Assembly: GCF_037038585.1 (NCBI RefSeq)
Contig: NC_092523.1
Span: 29,889,501 to 29,953,500, forward strand
Reading direction: 5' to 3'
Length of the DNA stretch: 64,000 nt
Origin: Patagioenas fasciata
Taxonomy: Eukaryota > Chordata > Aves > Columbiformes > Columbidae
Below, in pieces: positions 28,601 through 36,508 of the stretch (position 1 is its first letter; each line of letters begins with the position of its first letter). Made by a program: the position numbers and the translations under genes. The notes under the pieces are model-generated. The model was not told the DNA's origin, did not search any database, and saw only the letters and a list, made by a program, of their open reading frames with translations.

Positions 28601-30316
28601 TCATCTTCTTCCACCAGCCCATCAAAAATGCTTCCATCATTTCTGAAAGAAATAAATGTTAGAGTGTAACAGTTCTCTCTTGTGGAGTCCAACCACCACA
28701 AAAGAAAAAAAATTATTCATCATCTCTGTTACATCAAGAAACTGAAGCACTGTTTTACTGTTATGTCTTGCAAAGACCATCTCCAATTAGCTGAAGCCAA
28801 GTCTGCAGTAAGTTCTTCTTGTAGGATATTCACTACACAGAATGCAAAAAAAACTTACATTTCTAATACAGCTCAAAGAATTTTCAGACTATTTCTAATG
28901 TGAACTTACAACCTTATGCACTTAATTGAACATTACTTAATTTTCTTTTTCTATGTTCTTGATTATTTGCATTTCCTTACCCTTTTCAAAACATGAGAGG
29001 ACAAATATAATTTTTTTTTATTTATTGGCAACTTCTGTTACAAATACTGGAAACACTTATTAAAAAGTGCATTTTTCTGAAATACTGAAGCATCATTGAT
29101 GGAAAAGTGCTGATGAATATGCTATTCTTCCTCCATGTATGTAATCTTATAAATATACAATTAATATAAACATTAAACAGTATTCATTGTATTTGCTTCC
29201 TAACCAAGTATCACAGAAATTTTCCTCAGCTGACAACAGTCCATGCACTGTTAAAGAGGTATCAAAATATCAAAATGAGAATGTTTCCCTTTGAAGATGC
29301 CTCAGTATATTTCATACACCACCTTTGTTTCATTTTCCGTTTTTGAAATCAAGTCAAAACTGTTCTGTTTTCCAAAACAGCTGTATAATGGATTTCCACA
29401 TTTTACTTCTCTAACTTCTGTCCTTCCGTCTATTTAGTGCTGTCCACTCTGACCTCTGTGTGTCAACCCTTAATTTTTTCATCCTCAGGTTTCCTTCCCT
29501 GAACGCAAGTAACTGTCATGAAACAATCATACACTACAATAACCAATGATGCTAGGAAGTAATTCTTTTGTACACTACTACATAAACATAAATCTTTTAA
29601 AAGGAATTTGTATATTCAAACAGCTGAAGTTTCAGTGAAATGCCACAAAAGTTCACTAAAAATAATTGAGAAGCCAGACAAGCACTTTAAAGTTTTACCC
29701 TTTGCTTTCATTGTTATTTATTTAAAATGGGTTTAACTTTCTGTAAATTCAACATAAGTTTCTGTTGCTGAGATCTTGAAATATTAAGGAATATTAAGGA
29801 CAGATGTTCACCCAAGCTGCTAAGAAAGTACGGTTCAAGGAATCAGGTAGAAACCATGTCTCAGCTATTACTTTTCCCTTGAAATAGGTTAGCAGGTCAC
29901 TTTACTATCATCTGCAGCATCACTAATTGTTTAAATGTATTTGTTTTCCTTAATCAAATATTGAAGTACTCAAAAACAAACATTCGAATAAATTAAAAAT
30001 CAACTCAAATTGCATAGATGCTGTTCCATGGCTGAAAACAAGTAATCTATTTTAAGAATGATTTCAAACAATTTAAAAAAATTATTTCAATTTACTACAA
30101 AACAACACATCTAACAACTATCAAAGTAACTTTGCCAAAATAGCCAAAACCTCATTCATCTTATCTTTTGCATACATTAAAATTCTCTGTACATTAACCA
30201 TAAAAAAAGATTAACAAAGAAAGCACTGAACAGTAATTCCCCCCAAACTCTTATTGTTTATTAACATACCTGTCTGCAATGGAGCTCATTTTATGGGTGC
30301 TTATGGTAAAAAACAT
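1515..30316 (-). CDS. CLOCK: CLOCK, circadian bHLH-PAS transcription factor (20 coding exons)
   Basis: CLOCK dimerises with BMAL1 (or BMAL2) through its bHLH and two PAS domains. The dimer binds E-boxes and activates PER, CRY, REV-ERB and other clock genes in the nucleus; intrinsic acetyltransferase activity has also been reported. Joining the 20 exons listed below gives 852 residues, close to the 846 of human CLOCK. Domains in order are bHLH (about 35-85), PAS-A (about 107-180), PAS-B and PAC (about 262-380), a Ser-rich phosphodegron region (403-450), a coiled-coil-like segment (514-566), and Q-rich activation regions (567-852). Numbering matches human up to about residue 513. The DNA-contact residues R39, R47 and H84, W284 in PAS-B, and the CRY-contact residues G332, Q361, W362 and E367 are all present. 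Every junction has GT/AG ends and phases agree. Start choice is discussed at the first coding exon. Identification is by recognition of family sequence, not by a database search. Confidence 0.98.
1695..3803 (-). other. CLOCK: CLOCK intron between coding exons 19 and 20
   Basis: About 2.1 kb of AT-rich intron with GTAATG donor and TTTTAG acceptor. I see no repeat element, RNA gene or further exon in it. Confidence 0.8.
3804..4068 (-). CDS. CLOCK: CLOCK coding exon 19, Q-rich (residues 705-793)
   Basis: It encodes [20 protein letters not shown], then a Q-rich stretch holding one run of four and one of six glutamines (the latter at 3894-3911, one CAA plus five CAG), and ends QQFLQ. The acceptor is TAACAG and the donor GTAATG. 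A 155-bp G/T-rich tract lies in the intron just upstream of the acceptor. This is the main Q-rich activation segment of the protein. Confidence 0.97.
4069..4461 (-). other. CLOCK: CLOCK intron between coding exons 18 and 19
   Basis: A 393-bp intron, about 40 percent of which is the G/U-rich tract at 4104-4262. The branch region and acceptor lie between that tract and the exon. Confidence 0.85.
4104..4262. repeat. A/C-rich low-complexity tract (G/T-rich on the CLOCK strand)
   Basis: About 155 bp made almost only of A and C, with AAAAC, CAA and CAC units, sits 36 bp upstream of the acceptor of coding exon 19. On the transcript it is a G/U-rich run of GUUU and GUU units. It produces long artefactual frames of K/N/T or V/F/C residues. 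Confidence 0.85.
4462..4670 (-). CDS. CLOCK: CLOCK coding exon 18 (residues 636-705)
   Basis: It begins [20 protein letters not shown] and includes [12 protein letters not shown], ending FTQDRQI. It is Gln/Asn/Ser-rich transactivation sequence. The acceptor is TTTCAG and the donor GTAAAT. The last two bases (AG) complete an Arg codon in the next exon. Confidence 0.97.
4671..5870 (-). other. CLOCK: CLOCK intron between coding exons 17 and 18
   Basis: A 1.2-kb intron with nothing recognisable beyond its splice sites (GTAACA, TTTCAG). Confidence 0.8.
5871..6077 (-). CDS. CLOCK: CLOCK coding exon 17 (residues 567-635)
   Basis: This is a 69-codon, phase 0 exon. It starts [20 protein letters not shown] and ends QNTATQ, and is rich in Gln, Asn and Ser. 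It is part of the C-terminal transactivation region. The acceptor is TTTAAG (a less common A before AG) and the donor GTAACA. Confidence 0.97.
6934..7328 (-). mobile_element. CR1 LINE, 3' fragment, 5'-truncated
   Basis: Read on the plus strand it begins CATAGAATCATAGAATAG, the inverted CR1 3' terminal repeat, followed by GTTGGAAGGGACCTTCAGAG. It runs about 395 bp through the CR1 3' UTR and the end of the ORF2 region. Many substitutions mark it as old. It lies in the intron between coding exons 16 and 17. Confidence 0.92.
7337..7412. repeat. G/T-rich low-complexity tract beside the CR1 fragment
   Basis: GGTGTGGGG, TTTTTTGGGG and repeated TTTG units directly follow the CR1 fragment at 6934-7328. 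This is simple sequence of the same type as at 39470 and 56710. Confidence 0.7.
8015..8173 (-). CDS. CLOCK: CLOCK coding exon 16, equivalent of mouse exon 19 (residues 514-566)
   Basis: It encodes [40 protein letters not shown] and [13 protein letters not shown]. The segment is charged and helical, with a coiled-coil look. It corresponds to the 51 residues (514-564) lost by skipping in the mouse Clock-delta19 dominant-negative allele, and is the region through which CIPC acts in mammals. Here the exon has two extra codons (Pro-Val) at its 5' end. The acceptor is CTACAG and the donor GTGAGT. A second in-frame CAG lies 12 nt inside the exon. Confidence 0.97.
8174..9028 (-). other. CLOCK: CLOCK intron between coding exons 15 and 16
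   Basis: An 855-bp intron with short poly-A runs near 8375 and 8515 and no other features. Its acceptor is the tandem site described in the findings. Confidence 0.8.
9029..9118 (-). CDS. CLOCK: CLOCK coding exon 15 (residues 484-513)
   Basis: Thirty codons in phase 0: [20 protein letters not shown], then [10 protein letters not shown]. The acceptor is CCTAG and the donor GTATGG. The Gln/Ser/Pro composition fits the beginning of the activation region. The segment aligns loosely with the human stretch ending GMSQ. Confidence 0.95.
9119..9996 (-). other. CLOCK: CLOCK intron between coding exons 14 and 15
   Basis: An 878-bp, very AT-rich intron with no element seen. Confidence 0.8.
9997..10097 (-). 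CDS. CLOCK: CLOCK coding exon 14 (residues 450-483)
   Basis: It encodes [20 protein letters not shown], then [13 protein letters not shown]. The acceptor is TGTCAG and the donor GTAAAA. The region is Ser/Thr/Pro-rich and probably disordered. It is one of the faster-changing parts of CLOCK. Confidence 0.95.
10098..10496 (-). other. CLOCK: CLOCK intron between coding exons 13 and 14
   Basis: A 399-bp intron with no element seen. Confidence 0.8.
10497..10638 (-). CDS. CLOCK: CLOCK coding exon 13, phosphodegron and Ser-rich region (residues 403-450)
   Basis: It encodes [20 protein letters not shown], then [20 protein letters not shown]. Ser427 and Ser431, which form the reported GSK3-linked phosphodegron in mammals, are at the same positions. 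The following RSSRKSS run is basic and Ser-rich. The acceptor is CTTCAG and the donor GTAAGC. Confidence 0.97.
10639..11670 (-). other. CLOCK: CLOCK intron between coding exons 12 and 13
   Basis: A 1.0-kb intron. A short local duplication of CTGAACTGCCAAGGGAA-type sequence occurs near 11115-11155. Nothing else is recognisable. Confidence 0.75.
11671..11746 (-). CDS. CLOCK: CLOCK coding exon 12, post-PAC (residues 377-402)
   Basis: It encodes [20 protein letters not shown] and ITADK. The acceptor is TTCTAG and the donor GTGAGT. The 76 nt are 1 + 25 codons. Confidence 0.97.
11969..12116 (-). CDS. CLOCK: CLOCK coding exon 11, PAS-B/PAC (residues 328-377)
   Basis: It encodes [20 protein letters not shown], then [20 protein letters not shown] and IVCTHTVV. 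The residues reported to matter for cryptochrome binding in mammals (G332, Q361, W362, E367) are all conserved at the same positions. The acceptor is TTATAG and the donor GTAAGA. Confidence 0.97.
12117..12748 (-). other. CLOCK: CLOCK intron between coding exons 10 and 11
   Basis: A 632-bp AT-rich intron with no element seen. Confidence 0.8.
12749..12855 (-). CDS. CLOCK: CLOCK coding exon 10, PAS-B (residues 292-328)
   Basis: It encodes [20 protein letters not shown], then [15 protein letters not shown], the PAS-B core. The acceptor is AATTAG and the donor GTGAGT. Only 210 bp of intron separates it from the previous exon. Confidence 0.97.
13066..13148 (-). CDS. CLOCK: CLOCK coding exon 9, start of PAS-B (residues 265-292)
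   Basis: It encodes [20 protein letters not shown] and FLFLDH. Trp284, a PAS-B residue at the BMAL1 interface in the mammalian structure, falls exactly at position 284. The acceptor is TTTTAG and the donor GTGCAA, a weaker donor than its neighbours. Confidence 0.96.
13149..16920 (-). other. CLOCK: CLOCK intron between coding exons 8 and 9
   Basis: A 3.8-kb AT-rich intron. Open frames of 60-100 codons occur on both strands but are unrelated to known proteins and lack exon-like borders. No repeat family was recognised. Confidence 0.75.
16921..17039 (-). CDS. CLOCK: CLOCK coding exon 8, inter-PAS segment (residues 225-264)
   Basis: It encodes [20 protein letters not shown], then [19 protein letters not shown], the strand pair before PAS-B. 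The acceptor is CCTCAG and the donor GTATGT. The exon is 119 nt, 2 + 39 codons. Confidence 0.97.
17040..19541 (-). other. CLOCK: CLOCK intron between coding exons 7 and 8
   Basis: A 2.5-kb intron. I see no element in it apart from short T runs near 18240. Confidence 0.75.
19542..19655 (-). CDS. CLOCK: CLOCK coding exon 7, PAS-A end and inter-PAS segment (residues 187-225)
   Basis: It encodes [20 protein letters not shown] and continues to FKCLNN. The acceptor is TCACAG and the donor GTAAGT. The 114 nt fit as 2 + 37 codons + 1 between split Ser and Val codons. Confidence 0.97.
19656..20517 (-). other. CLOCK: CLOCK intron between coding exons 6 and 7
   Basis: An 862-bp intron. The 106-codon plus-strand frame near 19940-20260 has no recognisable similarity and I take it as chance. 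Confidence 0.75.
20518..20638 (-). CDS. CLOCK: CLOCK coding exon 6, PAS-A (residues 147-187)
   Basis: The exon encodes [20 protein letters not shown] and continues to PEYLK, the second half of PAS-A. The acceptor is TTTCAG and the donor GTAAGT. The final T completes a Ser codon with the next exon. Confidence 0.97.
20639..22093 (-). other. CLOCK: CLOCK intron between coding exons 5 and 6
   Basis: A 1.45-kb AT-rich intron inside the PAS-A coding region, with nothing recognised. Confidence 0.78.
22094..22183 (-). CDS. CLOCK: CLOCK coding exon 5, PAS-A (residues 117-146)
   Basis: Thirty codons in phase 0, starting [20 protein letters not shown] and ending HLP. This is the PAS-A core, containing the first strands of the fold. 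The acceptor is TTTCAG and the donor GTAAGT. Confidence 0.97.
22184..23646 (-). other. CLOCK: CLOCK intron between coding exons 4 and 5
   Basis: A 1.46-kb AT-rich intron with nothing recognised. Confidence 0.78.
23647..23738 (-). CDS. CLOCK: CLOCK coding exon 4, bHLH/PAS-A linker (residues 86-116)
   Basis: The exon encodes [20 protein letters not shown] and continues to LMLE, leading into PAS-A. The acceptor is TTGTAG and the donor GTATAT. Its length, 92 nt, is 2 + 30 codons and keeps the frame. Confidence 0.96.
23739..28036 (-). other. CLOCK: CLOCK intron between coding exons 3 and 4
   Basis: A 4.3-kb intron holding the short CR1 tail at 25075-25146 and a palindromic perfect E-box (ACCACGTGGT, 24466-24475). 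The rest is unique sequence with chance frames only. Confidence 0.75.
25075..25146 (-). mobile_element. Very short CR1 3' tail
   Basis: AGAATCATAGAATG and then GAGTTGGAAGGGACCCACAA are the characteristic inverted CR1 3' end. Only about 70 bp is present, an extreme 5' truncation, in the intron between coding exons 3 and 4. Confidence 0.85.
28037..28185 (-). CDS. CLOCK: CLOCK coding exon 3, bHLH domain (residues 36-86)
   Basis: This exon carries essentially the whole basic helix-loop-helix: basic segment [14 protein letters not shown], then helix 1, a loop with [10 protein letters not shown], and helix 2 ending DFLRKHK. R39, R47 and H84, known E-box contacts in mammalian CLOCK, are present, as are Ser38 and Ser42, reported phosphorylation sites in this domain. 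The acceptor is TTTCAG and the donor GTAATT. The last base G starts the Glu codon completed in the next exon. Confidence 0.98.
28186..28582 (-). other. CLOCK: CLOCK intron between coding exons 2 and 3
   Basis: A 397-bp intron. The bHLH frame continues open for 60-70 codons into it upstream of the acceptor, but that part is not CLOCK-like. Confidence 0.8.
28583..28642 (-). CDS. CLOCK: CLOCK coding exon 2 (residues 16-36)
   Basis: This 60-nt exon encodes [19 protein letters not shown], an acidic leader just before the basic region. It has a TTTCAG acceptor and a GTAAGT donor. Split arginine codons at both ends join cleanly to the neighbouring exons. Confidence 0.95.
28643..30269 (-). other. 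CLOCK: CLOCK intron between coding exons 1 and 2
   Basis: A 1.6-kb AT-rich intron with no element seen. Confidence 0.78.
30270..30316 (-). CDS. CLOCK: CLOCK coding exon 1 (residues 1-16), within exon 30270-30360
   Basis: The exon runs 30270-30360. A strong acceptor (pyrimidine tract then CTACAG) lies upstream and a GTATGT donor follows. The first ATG in the CLOCK frame is at 30316 and begins [16 protein letters not shown]. An in-frame TGA at 30323-30325, three codons upstream, closes the frame, so no N-terminal extension is possible from upstream exons. A second in-frame ATG (Met10, at 30289) has A at -3 and may be an alternative start. Human CLOCK likewise has Met at positions 1 and 10. Confidence 0.93.
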
Positions 30317-30348
30317 AACATATCACACTTTAGTCTTGTGGTAGACAT
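30301..30348 (-). promoter_or_regulatory. Short uORF overlapping the CLOCK start codon
   Basis: An ATG at 30348 opens a 15-codon frame ([15 protein letters not shown]) that ends at a TAA at 30301-30303, downstream of the CLOCK ATG at 30316 and in a different frame. Ribosomes that start here would pass over the CLOCK start. The context of the upstream ATG is weak (C at -3), so leaky scanning is likely. The CLOCK ATG has G at -3 but T at +4. The effect on translation is inferred. Confidence 0.6.
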
Positions 30349-30360
30349 TTGTACGTTTGC
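30317..30360 (-). other. CLOCK: CLOCK 5' UTR part of the start-codon exon
   Basis: These 44 nt lie between the strong acceptor (TCTCTACAG) and the start codon. They hold an upstream ATG at 30348 and a stop (TGA, 30323-30325) in the CLOCK frame, so the segment is untranslated in the CLOCK frame. Confidence 0.85.
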
Positions 30361-33300
30361 CTGTAGAGAAAGAAGAAAGAACATGGAAATATGACTCAGG
30401 GCAAACAAACATTCTTCATTAGAGCATATTGAAGTCTTCATTTGCTCTATAAGCTGCTCTTAATCTTCCCCTCTCTTCCAATCTGCTGCTCTGCCCTCCT
30501 ACCTTCTCTAATACAGTCTCCATTACCATCAAAACCTGGACTTCAGTATCTCATTTTACATGACAGAGAGTTCAAAAGAACTCTGTTTTATTAAATCATC
30601 ATAAATAAGTCTGGACAAAACCAATACAAACCTTCTTCTGTCTTCGATTTCAGATATAGCTTTTCATTTTTATGTGAACTTTTCCCTAAAAGATTCTCAT
30701 AACTCTGAAGGTCGAACAGATGAAAAATACACTCCTCAGTCATAATACACTCTACACAGAAATTGTGCGACCAGAAATCATTTGAGATATAGTATTTCAC
30801 AGCTATTATTTATTTCCTGCTATATTTTTATTGAGCACATTGTTATAATAGACTTGTGAAATAATGACAATAAGATACCTATTAGAATGTGATCTCTATA
30901 CTCTGAGAAAGTTACAGTTAACCTGGCCATTTCTTAAAGCAGTCACTTATTCACTAAGAAGATTCAGCAGGAAGTTGTTGGTTTTTTTCCAAGTGTACAT
31001 ATGATTTTGAATCAGGAATGTGAATGAAATACTAATAGTGGGAGAAGGAATATAAAATTAAAGTAAGTATTTAATTCAACAAGTACCTACATTTAGGTGC
31101 CAAAAAATTACATGACCGTATGGAAAAGCTGAAATGTTTATGAAAACATAAAACAATCCAATTAAGCCTTTCTCCTCGATACAGAAAAGTCAGATGGCAG
31201 AAGTTGCTCAATGGGAACAGCAGGACTGTAACACTGTCAGCGATTAAGGAACAAGTGCATGCAGCAAGGGGTTTGATATGAGCTGAACATGCAGATCTTT
31301 GGGAATTTTTAGTATGTTATAAACTTAATAGTAAAAAGGCATTGTGTTTATTTCAAAGGAGGTAGATTTAGTCACTCTAGGGACTCATAGTTTCTGACAC
31401 TACGGATTTGCTTCTGAAAGCATCAAATCCAGTGGAACTTGCAGTGTTAATACCACAAGAAATATGGCAGTTGCAAGTCCATGATCCAGGCAGTCTGCAA
31501 AATGTTCCAGGAAAATTGCATCCCAGCTGTTGAACAGAAGGGTAAACTGAGGAAGAAAGCTCAGCAGTAAAAGGAAACTACCATCACTGGCAGAGAATTA
31601 GGTTTAAAATCAAGACACGAGTTAGGAACTTGTTTTCTTTCAGCTTACATAGTACGCACTAATACAGGTATGTACTAATTACATTTTTAGCCTGGTCTTA
31701 ATTTTTAAATTAATCTGCTACCCAACATTATAGGGATCAACAGTAACATGAAATTCTGTAGGACAAATGATATATTGTTTCATTAATCTGCAAAAGAAAA
31801 ATACATGTACACCTGAATATGAAAAACTTTCACCTGTGACACAACTGCCATCTTCATTACGCAGAATCAGAAGAGTCAGTATTTTCACTTCAACAAAGCC
31901 CTCAATTTCTAGAATTCAACAAAATAATTCACTTGTTACAGTACACAGGTCCTACGTCAGGACTAGCAACTTAGATTCGGTATTCATGACAAATAGTTAA
32001 AATAACTTAAAGACTACAGGCAATGCACCTGTAGTGCATTTGTTTCTCCCTCTTCAGTGTCTGACCTTTCTGTCTTTGCCTCCAGATTTGCAATACCCTG
32101 AGCATTCTCAGTGCTTCTACATGCCACTGGGAAAGACTGCAGAAATTATTCCAATGAAACCAGTTAAATTCAACACAAACACTACAGAACTCAAGGACTA
32201 CATCTATTTCTAAGAATTAAATTCAGTCATGTTCTGGAGAAAAAAAAAAGACAGTACTTAACACTGCTACTTAGCCCTTCAGTGTTTATGACTGAAAGCC
32301 ATAGGAACCTTTTTAATTATACAACTTTACCTTTTACACTTTGGGACTTGTTAAAAGTGTGAGGTTTAGTGATTAAACCTGGTTCCTTTGAAGAACAATG
32401 TGGAGAGTCAGATATATCCTCTTCTGCGGAAAAGCATTAAATTCTGAACTGTAACTGAAATTTAAAAGGAGAATTTTATAATCAAGGATTTTTTAAATGA
32501 TCACTTATTTTTTCTATATATAAGAGAAGTAATAATTCCAACAAGACTAATTTATAAATGCAATATTCTGCTTACTAAAAATATCCCAAGTATTTCACTA
32601 TCTGAATTCACATTGCTTTAAAGCTCTTCTTGATAAAATAGGTGTTCTGAAATAATTTCATCTCTGCTTTAAGCCATCATCTTACGCTGATCTTTAATCA
32701 TGATGTCATTATTACTTTTGAATTCAGTTGTCTCCCACACCATCTTCACTTCCACTTGCTACCTTCAATGTATGTCTTCATACCATTATTTCAACATCTT
32801 TTGTGCTGAAACACTTACCTGGGCCTTCACTGGCTTTCTCAGTTATGTCTTTTCCTCTCCCAGTTACTAAAATTGCCACTCTCAGGACTCCAGAATGTGT
32901 AGAATGCTGCTGCTGGCAACTAGCAAAGTTGCCCAGCTGCATTATTGCTGCTCCCTCAGACACAGCCATTAACTCCTCCTTTCAAAACCCACTTCAAAAA
33001 CACTTTCAAAAACCTACCTCACAAATGCACTTTTCTCATAAAAAAAGCTTGGCACCAGTGTAAGTGATGACCAGCTTCCAGGATCTTTATACTGTTACTT
33101 TTCATGTATACAGTTTCCAGGCTTGAGCATGCTATTTTCTACATTTCTAAGTTACATGAAACCAGTTTTTTCTCTCATCTTTATCCTGCTTCTCTCTGCC
33201 TTGCTTACTGTTTTCAAAATAAAATGTATTCACTATACAATCTACTTGTACCACTTCAGAAATATTTTATTTGAAAGCATATTAAATTCTAAAAAGGAGA

Positions 33301-35904
33301 CTGGGAGTTAAAAACTAAGCTTACACTACGCTTAAATTCATTAAAGGATTTTATGGAAAACACCAGAATTATTTCTTATTTTATTAGAAAAGTTAAGTTT
33401 CTCCTTCCCTTGCACCTCACAGAGGCTCTTAAGTGGTTAAAATACAGATGCAAATATTAGGATAGGAAATTAAAGCACAGCAGAACAATCTGCCAACAGA
33501 AGAGAAACAATTACAGCATGATTCAATGAAGCCACTAGTTCTTTTCTAGCCAAATAACCTGCTGGCCCATTGACCTACTTTTTTAGGTGCTTACAGCCTC
33601 CTCTCCTGTTCTGTTTTGTTCCATCTGACAAGCGCAAATGCTAATAGTGACAAAGACTCCCATGGAAGTCTGGATTACAGAAGCTGCAACATGAAACCCA
33701 TGTTTTTAAACTGCTTGGAGTCAAACAACTCTGCCAACTCTCACCCAGCTCCTAACAGAGCTCTAACAAGGAAAATGTTAGAGCTCATCTCCACAGTATG
33801 TAGAGGTGTATTATTTTTGAAGTCGCAACTAAACACTTAAGACAAACACCACAGGAGTTAAGCACAGAACCAGTTTTTCGAGGCTATTTCAAAAAGGGAT
33901 TTTAAGATGAGGAGAAAGGAATATTTGTGTCATAAATGAACACAAGTAAGCTTAAACCAGACCAAAAAGAAAGCTAATCACAGTGGAAAAGCTTTTGTAA
34001 CCCAGACCACATAGATCTCTAACTCAGTAGAGCTGGCATGTGGGTGAAAGCCAGCAGAAAGGTTAAAGACGCCCACATGCCGGCATTGTCAGCCACAAGT
34101 GTTCAAAGGTCACCAGTCTGCCTCCACAATTCATTAGGTTTTTTAAAATACAATTAATTAGTGTGTTTCTCTCTAGATACTATGTCTTTTGTACACATTC
34201 AGTGCATGTTTTCAAACTTTTCTGCAACAAAGAAGGTTAGAAACTTAATATCTTTAAGAAAGCCAAGTCCTCAATCAAAAACCTTAGCTGCTGCCTCGGA
34301 TATACAAACTCAAAATACACAACATTGTTCAATCTGTAGCAAAATCACAAAAACTGGCAACACTGCAACTTCTGCACTACGCTGACTTATTACTCGTGGA
34401 GAGACAGTGAGTTACTGGGTGCCAAGTTATTGCTTGACCAAAGAAACAAGGTTCTAAATAAATCATCGGGTAGAAAGCCACAATCCAATCTAAGGTAACA
34501 GCAAAAGGTTCACACTATCTGATAAAACATTGTGTTTTAGACGGAAGGAATTTCAGTAACTTTAATCCAATTTTATTGTCAATACTGGTGTGCACATAGG
34601 TGATATTAAAACCTAGAAATAAATTCAAAGATTGAACAAACTGTGACATTACACTACACTCTTGCTCATGACAGATGTACTGTCAGGACTGGACTGAAAA
34701 ATGGATGGGACAAAAGTCAATGCATTGCTTGTCCTTAATTTTTTACATAGCCAGTGACTCAAACTCCTATGTTTCCAGCTCTGCACCTTAATGGTAACAT
34801 TGTTAAATATTTCTGAGGAAGAATCAGTATTGCCCTTACGCTGTAAAAACGATTTTTCTATAAATGTTTTGATTTCATAAGCAATATTTTCATGACTTTA
34901 CAGATTACAACCCTCAGACAATCAGTGCAAGATCTCATATATTATCAAGTCAAATAATTTCACCCAGAAAAGATTACAGGAAGAATATAGGAAACAATAC
35001 AGTTTTCTAACACTACAGGGTTTTCAAACAGAGATTAACTTCTGTAGTACAACCTGATCTCTGTGACATAATCCTATTTTGCCAGGGGAACAAACTAGTT
35101 GTTATAATCACCAAGGATTAGCTTTAGAGAAGATCTTGTTTAAAGAATCAAACTCCCAGCATGCCAGTCTGTGCTTCCACGGCATCTGATGCCCCAGCAG
35201 AGCTCTGCCACTAGTTACATGCCAGGGCAAGCAAGCCAAGGAGCAGAAAAGTCACACTGTGAGCAAACAGCTGAGCCAGAACCTGACTCCCAACATGTGC
35301 ACAGCACCAGAAGCCCTGTTCACATTGTACAGATTCTGAGGATAATTATGAACATTCTTGAAGCTCCTTTCCAGGAACAAAGAAACATTTGCTTCTGATA
35401 ACTTGGATTATGAACTTCTGGGGTTTTATTCTACTGGGACATACCACCTTAATGGGCAATCAGAGATCTATCCATTAGGCTCATGACCTGAACAGTGCAT
35501 CACTATCACACATGTTTTCCGTTTTGTTCTTTGTTTCATAGGTTTATTTCCAGTCCAACCATGTTTTTTTCCTTCAGGTTTCTCTCTATTGGAGGTGGGG
35601 TAGAAAGGAGAGCAGGAATCATTTACTTTGGTTTAGTTCCTCTCTAGTAACCATAGACTTCTGTAGAAAACAAGAAATCTTTAGACAGGTAAACCATAAC
35701 CTGCTTTCTAATCAGGTATACATTTGGTCTAATAGAACAAGCTAGCAGGTTTCAGGATACTTGCTCCTTTGCTTGCAATGGTATACACAGCAACAGAATG
35801 CAAATTAGGGTAAGGACTGACTGATCCTTTCTCACTAACCAAAGGCCATCTGTTAAAATACTATGTTTTTAAAACTGACATATGTCTCTTTCATTTTCTA
35901 CCTC

Positions 35905-35924
35905 AAAAAAAAAAAAAAAAAAAA
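35905..35924 (+). repeat. Poly-A run (20 A)
   Basis: Twenty consecutive A bases, followed by G and further A. No retrogene or LINE body is recognisable on its upstream side, so it is listed as a homopolymer only. Confidence 0.8.
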
Positions 35925-36286
35925 GAAAAAAAGGCAAACCAAACAAAATTATCAGAAAATTGGGCTGAAAGGAATTCTAAGAAATGTCATCCAAACTTCA
36001 CAGCTGAAAAGGTTATTCTAGCACCTGGGAATAAGGATATATTGCAACCCTTTCTCTATGGTGTCAATAAACCAACTGCAATCTTGGTCTGTACTCATAC
36101 AGAAGAGCTGACACATCCCAGAAATACCATTTTCTGTAGCTGAACACTGTAACCACAGGTATACACCCTCACCTGCTTCACAGGAAAACAGAGTAGGAGA
36201 GGGTTGCTTCCAGCAGACATCCACACAACTTGATGTCAAATGGCCTTTTACCAGGAAAATTTGTGAGCGAAATTGAGACAAATGGT

Positions 36287-36508
36287 GGGCAGGGGTGTTT
36301 CCTCTAACCATGAGCTAGAGAGATACAAATTGCAAACTGCATTCAGTCCCAAGTTCTTAGATACAGTTTGTCAGACAATTCTCTCCTGCATTCTTCACAT
36401 ATTAGTCTGTCTCACCATCAGGAGAGAACTGTGCACTGTAACTTGGGACTGAATGCAGTTTGCAATTTCCATCTCTCTAGCTCATGGTTAGAGGAAACAC
36501 CCCTGCCC
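36287..36508. repeat. Large inverted repeat (69-bp arms)
   Basis: The left arm, 36287-36355, is the reverse complement of the right arm, 36440-36508, with two mismatches in 69 positions. Inside the 84-bp spacer a second inverted pair (TTCTCTCCTG, about 36380-36389, and CAGGAGAGAA, about 36419-36428) extends the pairing, leaving a loop of about 30 nt. The whole could fold into a long hairpin. It lies in the CLOCK 5' UTR intron 2. I do not recognise it as a named repeat family. Confidence 0.9.

Noticed and set aside
35905..35932. Poly-A run as the tail of a processed pseudogene
   Set aside because: No coding-like or repeat-like body precedes it and no target duplication was seen.
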